A stretch of 64,000 nucleotides of DNA from Streptomyces rhizosphaerihabitans. Its GTDB lineage: Bacteria > Actinomycetota > Actinomycetes > Streptomycetales > Streptomycetaceae. The position numbers and the translations under genes are program-made. The stretch covers positions 1 to 64,000 of the forward strand of contig NZ_JAODTZ010000011.1 in NCBI RefSeq assembly GCF_025399795.1, given 5' to 3'. Positions 39,268 to 47,401 of the stretch are shown one piece after another (position 1 is the first letter of the stretch; each line of letters starts with the position of its first letter). The notes under the pieces were generated by a model. It worked only from the letters and a program-made list of their open reading frames with translations, ran no database searches and was not told where the DNA came from.

Positions 39268-39745
39268 ATCCTCATATGAAATGAGGAAATGACGCAATCC
39301 ACCACCTTCGCGCCCACTTGGTGTTCGTCACGAAGTACCGGCGTGAGATCTTCGACGGTGAGATGCTGAGGCGCTGCGAGGCGATCATGCGGGACGTGTG
39401 CGAGAGCTTCGGCGCCAAGCTGCACGAGTTCGACAGTGAAGGCGATCACGTCCACCTGCTCGTGCACTACCCGCCGAAAATCGCCCTGTCCAAGGGCGTC
39501 AGCTCCCGACACCTGCGGGCGGAGCACACCGGCCGGATCAACCGGACCGGCACGCGGTCCGTGTTCTGGTCCCCGTCGTACTTCGCGGGATCCCGCGGCG
39601 GCGCACCGCCGACCATCGTCCAGGACCACATCGAGAACCAGAAGCGGCCGGTCCGATCGTCACCCCGCAGCGCAGAGAACTCCGGCGCTCCGTGTCTCCG
39701 GGCCAAGGATCGCGTTCCCGCCCGGCCTGAAGGCCGGGATTCCCT
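39268..39745 (+). pseudogene. tnpA: TnpA (Y1 HUH transposase), decayed
   Basis: A clear TnpA reading runs from DAIHHLRAHLVFVTKYRREI to GGAPPTIVQDHIENQKRP. Three defects are visible. An in-frame TGA lies before the first motif, and the ATGs at 39277 and 39289 are out of frame, so no proper start exists; a TTG at 39318 is the only candidate. About six residues are missing between ALSK and GVSSR. The catalytic tyrosine position reads DHIENQ, not YIExQ. The HUH pair is kept (DHVHLL). The enzyme is probably dead. Confidence 0.75.
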
Positions 39746-39759
39746 GCGAGGATCAGGGG

Positions 39760-41394
39760 ATGGCAGCCAGCACCCACACTGTGACCAACCAGGCTCCACC
39801 CCTGGTCGGATATGACGTATTCGCCGCCGACCGGGCCCTCGTCGAGGCGGTCGACCGGCATCTCGATCCAGAGCTCCTCGAGGAGGCGCGCGAGGAACTG
39901 TCGGCACTCGGCCGGACGACCGGTTCCGCCCAGGTTCAGGAATGGGGTGCGCTGGCCAACGAGAATCCGCCGAAGCTGCGCACCCACGACCGCTACGGCA
40001 ACCGGATCGACGAGGTCGACTTCCACCCGGCCTGGCACCGCCTCCTCGGCAAGGGTGTGTCCGCGGGGCTGACCACGGCCTGGACCCGCCCCGGCGGACA
40101 CCTCAGGCGCGCGGCGGGCTTCGTGATCTGGACGCAGGCCGAGGCGGGCAACGGCTGTCCGCTGTCGATGACCCACGCGGCGGTGCCCGCGCTGCGCACC
40201 GACCCGGCGCTCGCCGCCGAGTGGGAGCCGCGGCTGACGTCCACGGTCTACGACCAGGAGCTGCGGCCCGCGTCCCAGAAGGCCGGTGCGCTCTTCGGCA
40301 TGGGCATGACGGAGAAACAGGGCGGCAGCGACGTACGCGCCAACACGACCGAGGCACGGCCGCTCACCGAGGACGGTACGTACGTGCTGACCGGGCACAA
40401 GTGGTTCTGCTCGGCGCCGATGTCGGACGGTTTCCTCGTGCTGGCGCAGGCCCCGGGCGGACTGTCCTGCTTCCTGGTGCCGCGCGTCCTGGAGGACGGC
40501 ACCCGCAACGTCTTCCGGATCCAGCGACTCAAGGACAAGCTCGGCAACCGTTCCAACGCGTCGAGCGAGGTCGAGTTCGACGGGACCTGGGCGCGCCGGG
40601 TGGGTGACGAGGGGCGCGGGGTGCGCACCATCATCGAGATGGTCGCGGCGACCCGGCTGGACTGTGTGCTCGGTTCGGCCTCGCTGATGCGGCAGGCCGT
40701 CGCGCAGGCGATCCACCACAGCACCTACCGCGAGGCGTTCGGCGGCCGGCTTCTCGACAAGCCGCTGATGCGCAACGTGCTCGCCGATCTGGCACTGGAG
40801 TCGGAGGCGGCGACCACCCTGGCGATGCGGCTGGCCGCGGCGTACGACGACGGGAGCGAGCAGGAGCGGGCGTTCCTGCGGCTCGCGGTGCCGGCCGCCA
40901 AGTACTGGGTGACCAAGCGGTGTACGCCGGTCGCGGTGGAGGCACTCGAGTGCCTGGGCGGCAACGGCTACGTCGAGGAGTCGGGCATGCCGCGGCTGCT
41001 GCGGGAGTCGCCGCTCAACTCCATCTGGGAGGGCGCCGGCAATGTGCAGGCGCTGGACGTCCTGCGCGCGCTGCAGCGGGAGCCCGGGGCCCTGGACGCG
41101 TATCTGCGGGAGGTGGGCCGGGCCCGCGGCGCCGACCACCGGCTGGACGGGGCCATCAAGAACCTGCTGACCGAACTCGCCGACCTGAACGGCATCGAGG
41201 CCCGCGCCCGCCGTCTGGTCGAGCGGATCGCGCTGGTCCTCCAGGGTTCGCTGCTCGTCCGGTACGCGCCCCCGGAGGTGGCCGACGCGTTCTGCGCCTC
41301 CCGCCTGGGCGGTGACTGGGGGACGGCGTTCGGCACGCTGCCGCACAGTCTGGATCTGGCCACGGTGGTGGAGCGGGCCCGGCCGGTGTCCTGA
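39760..41394 (+). CDS. AidB-like acyl-CoA dehydrogenase
   Basis: The protein has 544 residues, starting MAASTHTVTNQAPPLVGYDV. It fits the AidB branch: extended N-terminal domain, FGMGMTEKQGGSDVRANTTE, TGHKWFCSAPMSDGFLVLAQ, the FAD-binding GNGYVEESGMPRLLRESPLN, then SIWEGAGNVQALDVLRAL. The family's catalytic glutamate falls in this last motif. AidB binds FAD and DNA and belongs to alkylation defence in E. coli; other members are ordinary acyl-CoA dehydrogenases. The IS end sits just before the start codon, so the native promoter was probably displaced. Confidence 0.9.
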   Translation: MAASTHTVTNQAPPLVGYDVFAADRALVEAVDRHLDPELLEEAREELSALGRTTGSAQVQEWGALANENPPKLRTHDRYGNRIDEVDFHPAWHRLLGKGVSAGLTTAWTRPGGHLRRAAGFVIWTQAEAGNGCPLSMTHAAVPALRTDPALAAEWEPRLTSTVYDQELRPASQKAGALFGMGMTEKQGGSDVRANTTEARPLTEDGTYVLTGHKWFCSAPMSDGFLVLAQAPGGLSCFLVPRVLEDGTRNVFRIQRLKDKLGNRSNASSEVEFDGTWARRVGDEGRGVRTIIEMVAATRLDCVLGSASLMRQAVAQAIHHSTYREAFGGRLLDKPLMRNVLADLALESEAATTLAMRLAAAYDDGSEQERAFLRLAVPAAKYWVTKRCTPVAVEALECLGGNGYVEESGMPRLLRESPLNSIWEGAGNVQALDVLRALQREPGALDAYLREVGRARGADHRLDGAIKNLLTELADLNGIEARARRLVERIALVLQGSLLVRYAPPEVADAFCASRLGGDWGTAFGTLPHSLDLATVVERARPVS

Positions 41395-41409
41395 CCCGGG
41401 CGCTGACGC

Positions 41410-41443
41410 GGGGGTGGTGCTGCGCCGACACGGCACCACCCCC
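41410..41443 (+). terminator. Terminator downstream of the AidB-like gene
   Basis: GGGGGTGGTGC (41410-41420) pairs perfectly with GCACCACCCCC (41433-41443) around a 12-base loop, 16 bp after the stop codon. Confidence 0.8.
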
Positions 41444-41652
41444 TCGCTGGCCCCGTTCAGGAGCTCGGACACCGCGCAGGCGGCATCGCTGTCAGTTTCA
41501 AGGAACCTTGTGACCGTTGGCGAGAGTTGCAGACCGTTGCATTCCTTTGTGCACCTTGTGCGAAGGCCCGGCGGACCCGGCCGAGAGCAGGCACGATGTG
41601 GGATGACGGCGGTGTCGCGGCCCGTACGCGGTCCTGGTTTCGGGAGTGCCCT

Positions 41653-42948
41653 GTGAAGATCACATCGTTCAACCCCGCCCGTTTCGCCCCGTCGGACGCG
41701 TCCGAAACGGCCGGGCACCTCAAGGAGACCTGGGCCGCGTCCGTCAAGGGCGAACGCGGCCCGATCGCCCCGCGTCCGGTGATCGGACGGTCCTGGCAGA
41801 GAGCGAAACGTTTCGGCGTCCAGCCGGAACAGGGAACGGACAGTGTCCTGTTACCGGCGGACGAACTCGAACACCGCCGGACATCCACCGCGCTCGCCGA
41901 AGTGATGCCGACCCTGCACGGCGGACTCGGGGCGGTGGCCGACGCCTCCCTGCAGATCATGGTGGTCACCGACCCCGAGGGCCGGGTGCTGTGGCGCGAG
42001 GGCAACCCGGGGGTGCTGCGCCGGGCCGACGCCATCTGCCTGGAGGAAGGAGCGGCCTGGAGCGAGGACACCACCGGCACCAACGCCATCGGAACCGCCC
42101 TGTCGGCGGGCACCCCCGTCCAGGTGCACTCCGCCGAGCACTTCGTGCGCACCCTGCACGACTGGACGTGCGCCGCCGCGCCCGTCCACGACCCGCGCGA
42201 CGGGCGGCTGCTCGGGATCATCGACGTGAGCGGCCCGGACAGCACCTTTCATCCCGCGACGCTCGCCCTGGTCGACTCGGTGTCCAGACTGGCCGAAAGC
42301 GAACTGCGCGCCACGCATCTGACAGCCATCGAGCGGCTGCGCGCGGTGGCTGCCCCCCTGTTGTGCCGGCTGGACGGCCCCGCGCTCGTGGTGGACGCCC
42401 ACGGCTGGCTCGCCGCCGTCACCGGAATGCCGCCCGTGGACCGGGTGCCGCTGCCCGACTCCTTCGGCGCGGGCCGGAGCTGGCTGCCCTCCCTCGGGAT
42501 GTGTGTCGCCGAGCCGATGCCCGGCGGCTGGCTGCTGCGCGTCACCGGTGCCGGCGACACGGGGAGCGCCGGCCGGGTGGTCCTCGAACTCGGCGACCCC
42601 AGGCGGCCGTACGTCACCGTCTCGGGCACGGCGGGCAGCTGGGCCCAGGATCTGAGCCCGCGCCACGCGGAGCTGCTCTACGTCCTCGCCGTGCACCGGC
42701 AGGGGCGCAGCGCCGCCCAGCTCGCTCTCGACCTGTTCGGCGACCCGACCCGCACGGTCACGGTCCGCGCCGAACTGTCCCGCGTACGCCGTCGGCTCAT
42801 CGGGCTCCTCGACCACCGGCCGTACCGCTTCCGCGAGGAGGTGGAGGTCGAGGTGCTGCTGCCCGGCGACCCCCGGGACCTGCTGCCGCACTCGACGGCG
42901 CCCGCGGTGCTCGGAGCACGGGCACCGGCCGAACCGGCGCCGTCCTGA
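41653..42948 (+). CDS. GAF-domain transcriptional regulator with a TTA codon
   Basis: The protein has 431 residues. A GTG start is preceded by GGGAG. The N-terminal region resembles the sensor part of AcoR-type activators: RPVIGRSWQRAKRFGV, then a GAF domain at about 85-220 (IMVVTDPEGRVLWREGNPGV; WSEDTTGTNAIGTALSAGTP). The sigma-54 AAA+ domain is absent. The C-terminal winged helix (LSPRHAELLYVLAVHRQGRS; TVTVRAELSRVRRRL) probably binds DNA instead. Codon 67 (41851) is TTA, the rare leucine codon read by bldA tRNA, so translation may be restricted to late growth. Confidence 0.88.
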   Translation: MKITSFNPARFAPSDASETAGHLKETWAASVKGERGPIAPRPVIGRSWQRAKRFGVQPEQGTDSVLLPADELEHRRTSTALAEVMPTLHGGLGAVADASLQIMVVTDPEGRVLWREGNPGVLRRADAICLEEGAAWSEDTTGTNAIGTALSAGTPVQVHSAEHFVRTLHDWTCAAAPVHDPRDGRLLGIIDVSGPDSTFHPATLALVDSVSRLAESELRATHLTAIERLRAVAAPLLCRLDGPALVVDAHGWLAAVTGMPPVDRVPLPDSFGAGRSWLPSLGMCVAEPMPGGWLLRVTGAGDTGSAGRVVLELGDPRRPYVTVSGTAGSWAQDLSPRHAELLYVLAVHRQGRSAAQLALDLFGDPTRTVTVRAELSRVRRRLIGLLDHRPYRFREEVEVEVLLPGDPRDLLPHSTAPAVLGARAPAEPAPS

Positions 42949-43108
42949 ACGCGAGGAGGGGAGAAGCGAGCGTATTTAGTGAGCGTCTTCCGCGGTCTTT
43001 GTCCTGGCCGGGAGGTCTCTGCCGTAGCATCCCCTTCACAGGCCACCCCACCCGTCTCTCCGTCAACGCCCTCGGCGGGGGAGGCAGTTGGCCTATTCGG
43101 GAGGACGC

Positions 43109-44458
43109 ATGAAGCAGCGCGGCAGGCATCGTCGTCGGAGAAGGGGACAGGCGCTGCGCGCCACCCTGGCCGGAACTGCGCTCGCGCTCACCGCGGCCGC
43201 CACCCTGATCAGCACCTCGCAGGCCACCGGCGCCAACAGTCCGGGCGGGCTCACCGCGCTCCGTTCCACCTCCGCGGCCCAGCAGCTGCGCCTCCACGAG
43301 AACCTCACCTCCCGGGACGCGCTCGACACGCTCAGCGGGAACATGGGCGGCAACGTGGGCGTCGAGGGAGTCCTGCGCGACGCCGACCGTTCGATGCGCA
43401 GCACCGCCGACTGCACGGGGGACGAGCGGGCCTCGCTGCCCGTCGAGCCGACGGCCACGCGCGCGTACTGCTGGGACGGTGCCGACGCGCGGACCGGGCA
43501 GTGGCAACCGCGTTCCGTGACCACGTCCGGCGACGCCGCCGACGACGGCCAGTGGGGCACGCGCCAGGTGATCCTGGCCGGCTGGACGCACCGTGACGGA
43601 CAGGCTGCCGCGCCGGCCCGGGACGAGGGCCTGGCCAAGATCGCCTTCGTCGACGCGACCGACCCGGACGCCCTCAGCTACCGCTGGGTCCTGCTGGTCG
43701 CCCCGCGCGCCGGCGGCAAGGACTTCACCGCGGTCCACTCGGGCCTCGGCGGCATGGTCTGGTACCGGGACAAGCTGATCGTCACCGCGGAGCACGGCGA
43801 GGGCCTGCTCGTCTTCGACCTGCACCGGCTGCTGCGGGCCGACGTGGACAGCGGCGCCGTGGGCCGGGTGGGCCACGGCTACTCGGCCGCGGGCTACCGG
43901 TACGTGCTCCCCGCCGTCGGCTCGTACGACCCGGAGGGCGGCGCGTGTACCCGCGGCGGCGACCACGCGGTCCCCTGCTTCGGATCGCTCTCCCTGGACC
44001 GTACGACCACCCCGGACAGCCTGGTCGCGACGGAGGCCGCGGGCGACCGCCCGGAGCACACCCGCCTCTGGCGGTACGCGTTCAGTACCGCCGCGTACCG
44101 CACGGGGCTGCTCGCCGACGCCCAGGGACATGTGAACGCGGTCGAGGCCTACACGACCAGGGGCTCCGGGATCTCCGGCGCCCTCTCCCACCGGTCCGAC
44201 GGCGCCCGCGAGGCCCAGTGGTACATCGGGCGGCCGGCCGACAGCCGCACCCAGCACGGCTCCCTGTGGCGGCAGAGCGGACACGGCGCCCAGGCGGCCA
44301 CCTGCACCGCGGACCGGTCGCACGCCTGCTGGAGCCTCGACTCCGGGTCGCTCTCCTACTGGCAGCGGACAGGCGAGCTGTGGACGCTCACCGGCACGGC
44401 GGACCGACGGGTGCTCTACGCGGTGCCGCTGTCGTCGGTCGACGGCTCGCTCGGATAG
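43109..44458 (+). CDS. Secreted protein of unknown function
   Basis: The protein has 449 residues, starting at an ATG with GGGAGG upstream. A very basic leader (KQRGRHRRRRRGQALRATLA) and hydrophobic stretch with cut near SQA-TGA indicate export. The mature part has VLRDADRSMRSTADCTGDER, RQVILAGWTHRDG, YRWVLLVAPRAGGKD and SAAGYRYVLPAVGSY. Strand-rich segments of about 50-60 residues suggest a beta-propeller-like fold. I do not recognise a family. It follows the GAF regulator by 160 bp and has its own promoter region. Confidence 0.8.
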   Translation: MKQRGRHRRRRRGQALRATLAGTALALTAAATLISTSQATGANSPGGLTALRSTSAAQQLRLHENLTSRDALDTLSGNMGGNVGVEGVLRDADRSMRSTADCTGDERASLPVEPTATRAYCWDGADARTGQWQPRSVTTSGDAADDGQWGTRQVILAGWTHRDGQAAAPARDEGLAKIAFVDATDPDALSYRWVLLVAPRAGGKDFTAVHSGLGGMVWYRDKLIVTAEHGEGLLVFDLHRLLRADVDSGAVGRVGHGYSAAGYRYVLPAVGSYDPEGGACTRGGDHAVPCFGSLSLDRTTTPDSLVATEAAGDRPEHTRLWRYAFSTAAYRTGLLADAQGHVNAVEAYTTRGSGISGALSHRSDGAREAQWYIGRPADSRTQHGSLWRQSGHGAQAATCTADRSHACWSLDSGSLSYWQRTGELWTLTGTADRRVLYAVPLSSVDGSLG

Positions 44459-44574
44459 CGGTCCGGCCTGCGGACACGCTCGGACAGCCGCTCGACGTGC
44501 GGAAACGCTCGGACAGCGGCCCGGTCTGCGGACACTTTTGGAAGGGCGCCCGCCCCCGTGATTCCCTGGCGGTC

Positions 44575-45147
44575 ATGAGCAACGTCAGTGTGACCACCTG
44601 GTCCCTGGAGCAGACGGCCCCGACCGACCTGCTCCCCGCGAGCGCGCCGGACGGGGATCTGCGGATCGTCCGCGCCGAGATCCCCTCGCCCGAGTTCAGC
44701 CGCTTCCTCTACGCCTCGGTCGGCGGGGACATCCGCTGGACGGACCGGCTCGCGTGGACGTACGCCCAGTGGCAGGAGGTTCTGGCCCAGCCGGGCACGG
44801 AGACCTGGGTCGCCTACGACCGGGGGACGCCCGCGGGCTATGTCGAGCTGGGCGCGCAGGACGACGGGGCCGTGGAGATCGTCTACTTCGGGCTCATCCC
44901 CGCGTTCCGCGGCCGCCGGATCGGGGGACACCTCCTCTCGTACGGTGCCGCGCGCGCCTGGGACCTGGCCGAACGCCGGCCGGGACGGGCCGAGACGAAA
45001 CGCGTCTGGGTGCACACGTGCAGCAAGGACGGCGAGCACGCGATGGACAACTATCTGCGCCGCGGCTTCAAACTCTTCGACACCCGGGTCGAGGAGGAGG
45101 CGGAGGTCGCCACGCCGGGGCCGTGGCCGGGGGCGCACACCGTCTGA
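44575..45147 (+). CDS. GNAT-family N-acetyltransferase
   Basis: The protein has 190 residues. The acetyl-CoA motif A is VEIVYFGLIPAFRGRRIGGH (RGRRIGGH pyrophosphate loop), followed by LLSYGAARAWDLA and HTCSKDGEHAMDNYLRRGFK, the family's final alpha-beta turn. The substrate is unknown. The 116-bp upstream gap contains two copies of CGCTCGGACAGC about 34 bp apart. Confidence 0.9.
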   Translation: MSNVSVTTWSLEQTAPTDLLPASAPDGDLRIVRAEIPSPEFSRFLYASVGGDIRWTDRLAWTYAQWQEVLAQPGTETWVAYDRGTPAGYVELGAQDDGAVEIVYFGLIPAFRGRRIGGHLLSYGAARAWDLAERRPGRAETKRVWVHTCSKDGEHAMDNYLRRGFKLFDTRVEEEAEVATPGPWPGAHTV

Positions 45148-45181
45148 CCAGCTCTGGGCCACGGTGACCGCGGCCCCCGGA

Positions 45182-45206
45182 GCCTTCCCGCGGCACCGCG
45201 GGAGGC
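45182..45206 (+). terminator. Terminator after the GNAT gene
   Basis: GCCTTCCCGCG (45182-45192) pairs with CGCGGGAGGC (45197-45206) around GCAC, 35 bp after the stop. Confidence 0.65.
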
Positions 45207-45222
45207 CCGAGCGTGTGATCGA

Positions 45223-45258
45223 CAACACCCCTGTCTCGCGATGCGGGACAAGGGTGTC
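45223..45258 (+). promoter_or_regulatory. Imperfect long hairpin upstream of the cys leader
   Basis: ACACCCCTGTCTCGC pairs imperfectly with GCGGGACAAGGGTGT around a GAT loop. It lies about 55 bp before the leader peptide and could be an operator or a transcript structure. Confidence 0.35.
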
Positions 45259-45311
45259 CACATGATGGATGACGGTGGACTGCCCGGAGATCCCCGTGAC
45301 ACGCTTCCGTC

Positions 45312-45395
45312 ATGTCTGGAACTGGAATTGCCTTGGTGAGTCGGCGGCACGTCGACCTCGGCCGCATGTCCAGCGCCATCTGTCCGGCGAGCTGA
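45312..45395 (+). CDS. Cysteine-type leader peptide
   Basis: A 27-residue ORF begins MSGTGIALVSRRHVDLGRMS and ends SAICPAS. Its RRHVDLxR core and late cysteine match the short leader peptides found before actinobacterial sulfur and cysteine genes, including many Streptomyces. It ends 135 bp before the sulfite reductase. In such systems, ribosome stalling at the Cys codon when charged cysteine tRNA is scarce changes the downstream RNA fold and switches the operon on. The sequence match is direct; the attenuation mechanism here is inferred. Confidence 0.8.
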   Translation: MSGTGIALVSRRHVDLGRMSSAICPAS

Positions 45396-45436
45396 CCAGC
45401 CCAGCAGCGCCCGACCCTCTCCCTTTTGCGACCCTT

Positions 45437-45502
45437 GCGCAGTGCTGCGCCCATTCTTCCGTATGCACCCGTATGCGCAGGTCAGAGCCGCAGTCAGACC
45501 TG
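45437..45502 (+). promoter_or_regulatory. Hairpins between the cys leader and sulfite reductase
   Basis: GCGCAG-TG-CTGCGC (45437-45450) and CAGGTC/GACCTG (45478-45502, 13-base loop) follow the leader peptide. They are candidates for the alternative structures of an attenuator. Confidence 0.35.
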
Positions 45503-45530
45503 TCCCGCAGTCTCGAAGGACGTATCAACC

Positions 45531-47225
45531 ATGGCCGCCACCCCGCAGAATCCCGCCGTCGCGCCCCGCCGCAAGGTGAGCCGTCACCGTGGCGAGGGTC
45601 AGTGGGCCGTAGGTCACTTCACCCCGCTCAACGGCAACGAGCAGTTCAAGAAGGACGACGACGGTCTCAACGTGCGGACACGCATTGAGACGGTCTACTC
45701 CAAGCGGGGCTTCGACTCGATCGACCCCAACGACCTGCGCGGCCGGATGCGCTGGTGGGGTCTCTACACCCAGCGCAAGCCCGGGATCGACGGCGGCAAG
45801 ACCGCGATCCTGGAGCCGGAGGAGCTGGACGACAAGTACTTCATGCTGCGCGTCCGGATCGACGGCGGCCGGCTGACCACCGAGCAGCTGCGCGTCATCG
45901 GCGAGATCTCGCAGGAGTTCGCACGCGGCACCGCCGACCTCACGGACCGTCAGAACGTCCAGTACCACTGGATCCGCATCGAGGACGTCCCGGAGATCTG
46001 GGACCGCCTGGAGGCCGTCGGCCTGTCCACGACCGAGGCCTGCGGTGACACCCCCCGCGTCATCCTCGGCTCGCCCGTCGCCGGCATCGCCGAGGACGAG
46101 ATCATCGACGGCACCCCGGCCATCGAGGAGATCCACCGCCGGGTCATCGGCAACAAGGACTTCTCGAACCTGCCCCGCAAGTTCAAGACCGCGGTCTCCG
46201 GCTCACCGCTGCTCGATGTGGCGCACGAGATCAACGACGTCGCCTTCGTCGGCGTGAACCACCCGGAGCACGGCCCCGGCTTCGACCTCTGGGTCGGCGG
46301 CGGCCTCTCCACCAACCCGAAGATCGGCCAGCGTCTCGGCGCCTGGGTCCCGCTCGACGAGGTCGCGGACGTCCACATCGGCGTCCTCTCGATCTTCCGC
46401 GACTACGGCTACCGGCGGCTGCGCACCCGCGCCCGCCTGAAGTTCCTGGTCGCCGACTGGGGCGTGGAGAAGTTCCGCCAGGTCCTGGAGGACGAGTACC
46501 TCCAGCGCAAGCTGGTCGACGGCCCCGCCCCCGACCAGCCGGTCGCCCGCTGGCGCGACCACGTCGGGGTGCACCGGCAGCAGGACGGCCGGTACTACGT
46601 CGGCTTCGCCCCGCGCGTCGGCCGCATCGACGGCGCCACCCTGACGAAGATCGCCGAGCTGGCCGAGGCACACGGCTCGGGCCGGCTGCGTACGACCGTC
46701 GAGCAGAAGATGATCGTGCTCGACGTGGACGAGACGCGGATCGACTCGCTCGTCGAGGGCCTGGAGGCGCTCGACCTGACCGCCAGGCCCTCCACCTTCC
46801 GGCGCGGCACGATGGCCTGCACCGGCATCGAGTACTGCAAGCTCGCGATCGTCGAGACCAAGGCGCGCGGCGCTTCCCTGATCGACGAACTCGAGCGCCG
46901 CATCCCCGAGTTCGAAGAGCCCCTCACCATCAACATCAACGGCTGCCCGAACGCCTGCGCCCGCATCCAGGTCGCGGACATCGGTCTCAAGGGCCAGTTG
47001 GTCCTCGACGAGAACGGCGAGCAGGTCGAGGGATACCAGGTGCACCTGGGCGGCGCGCTCGGTCTGGAGGCCGGATTCGGCCGCAAGGTCCGTGGTCTGA
47101 AGGTCACTTCGGACGAGCTGCCCGACTACATCGAGCGTGTCCTCAAGCGTTTCCAGGCGGAGCGCGAGGACGGCGAGCGCTTCGCCACCTGGGCCGCGCG
47201 TGCCTCCGAGGAGGCGCTGTCGTGA
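45531..47225 (+). CDS. sir: Ferredoxin-dependent sulfite reductase
   Basis: The protein has 564 residues, starting at an ATG with GAAGGA upstream. Two nitrite/sulfite reductase half-repeats flank the cluster site. Siroheme/[4Fe-4S] ligands are C430 and C436 (ACTGIEYC) and C472 and C476 (NGCPNAC). Cys in EACGDTPR with an upstream Tyr matches the Tyr-Cys pair known in actinobacterial SirA/NirA. The context (cysH, C, D, N) identifies sulfite, not nitrite, as substrate. It makes sulfide using six ferredoxin electrons. Confidence 0.93.
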   Translation: MAATPQNPAVAPRRKVSRHRGEGQWAVGHFTPLNGNEQFKKDDDGLNVRTRIETVYSKRGFDSIDPNDLRGRMRWWGLYTQRKPGIDGGKTAILEPEELDDKYFMLRVRIDGGRLTTEQLRVIGEISQEFARGTADLTDRQNVQYHWIRIEDVPEIWDRLEAVGLSTTEACGDTPRVILGSPVAGIAEDEIIDGTPAIEEIHRRVIGNKDFSNLPRKFKTAVSGSPLLDVAHEINDVAFVGVNHPEHGPGFDLWVGGGLSTNPKIGQRLGAWVPLDEVADVHIGVLSIFRDYGYRRLRTRARLKFLVADWGVEKFRQVLEDEYLQRKLVDGPAPDQPVARWRDHVGVHRQQDGRYYVGFAPRVGRIDGATLTKIAELAEAHGSGRLRTTVEQKMIVLDVDETRIDSLVEGLEALDLTARPSTFRRGTMACTGIEYCKLAIVETKARGASLIDELERRIPEFEEPLTININGCPNACARIQVADIGLKGQLVLDENGEQVEGYQVHLGGALGLEAGFGRKVRGLKVTSDELPDYIERVLKRFQAEREDGERFATWAARASEEALS

Positions 47226-47401
47226 GCGAGCGTGCCGCGCCGTTCTACTGCCCGTACTGCGGAGACGAAGACCTGCGACCCAGCGAAGAGGGTCACGGCG
47301 CGTGGGAATGCGCGGCGTGCAACCGAGCCTTCCAGCTGAAGTTCCTGGGACTGCTGTCCCGGGGCGTCCAGCGGGAAGAGCGTGGAGGGGCGGAGATATG
47401 A
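47222..47401 (+). CDS. Small zinc-ribbon protein of the sulfur operon
   Basis: The 59-residue protein has a GTG start overlapping the sulfite reductase stop, and its own stop overlaps the cysH start, so all three are translationally coupled. It has two CxxC pairs, YCPYCGDEDLRPSE and WECAACNRAF, a zinc or iron ribbon. It reads as rubredoxin- or zinc-ribbon-like. Small proteins in this position are common in Streptomyces. An electron-transfer or sulfite reductase assembly role is inferred, not shown. Confidence 0.8.
   Translation: MSERAAPFYCPYCGDEDLRPSEEGHGAWECAACNRAFQLKFLGLLSRGVQREERGGAEI

Larger units (their letters stand above)
37945..39748. mobile_element. IS200/IS605-family element with divergent tnpA and tnpB
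   Basis: The element has hairpins at both ends: CCCCCGG-TTGAAG-CCGGGGG (37954-37973) just past tnpB, and CCCGGCC-TGAA-GGCCGGG (39721-39738) past tnpA. There are no terminal inverted repeats or target duplication, as expected for this family. The exact cut sites are inferred. The right end stops about 15-20 bp before the AidB-like start. Confidence 0.8.
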
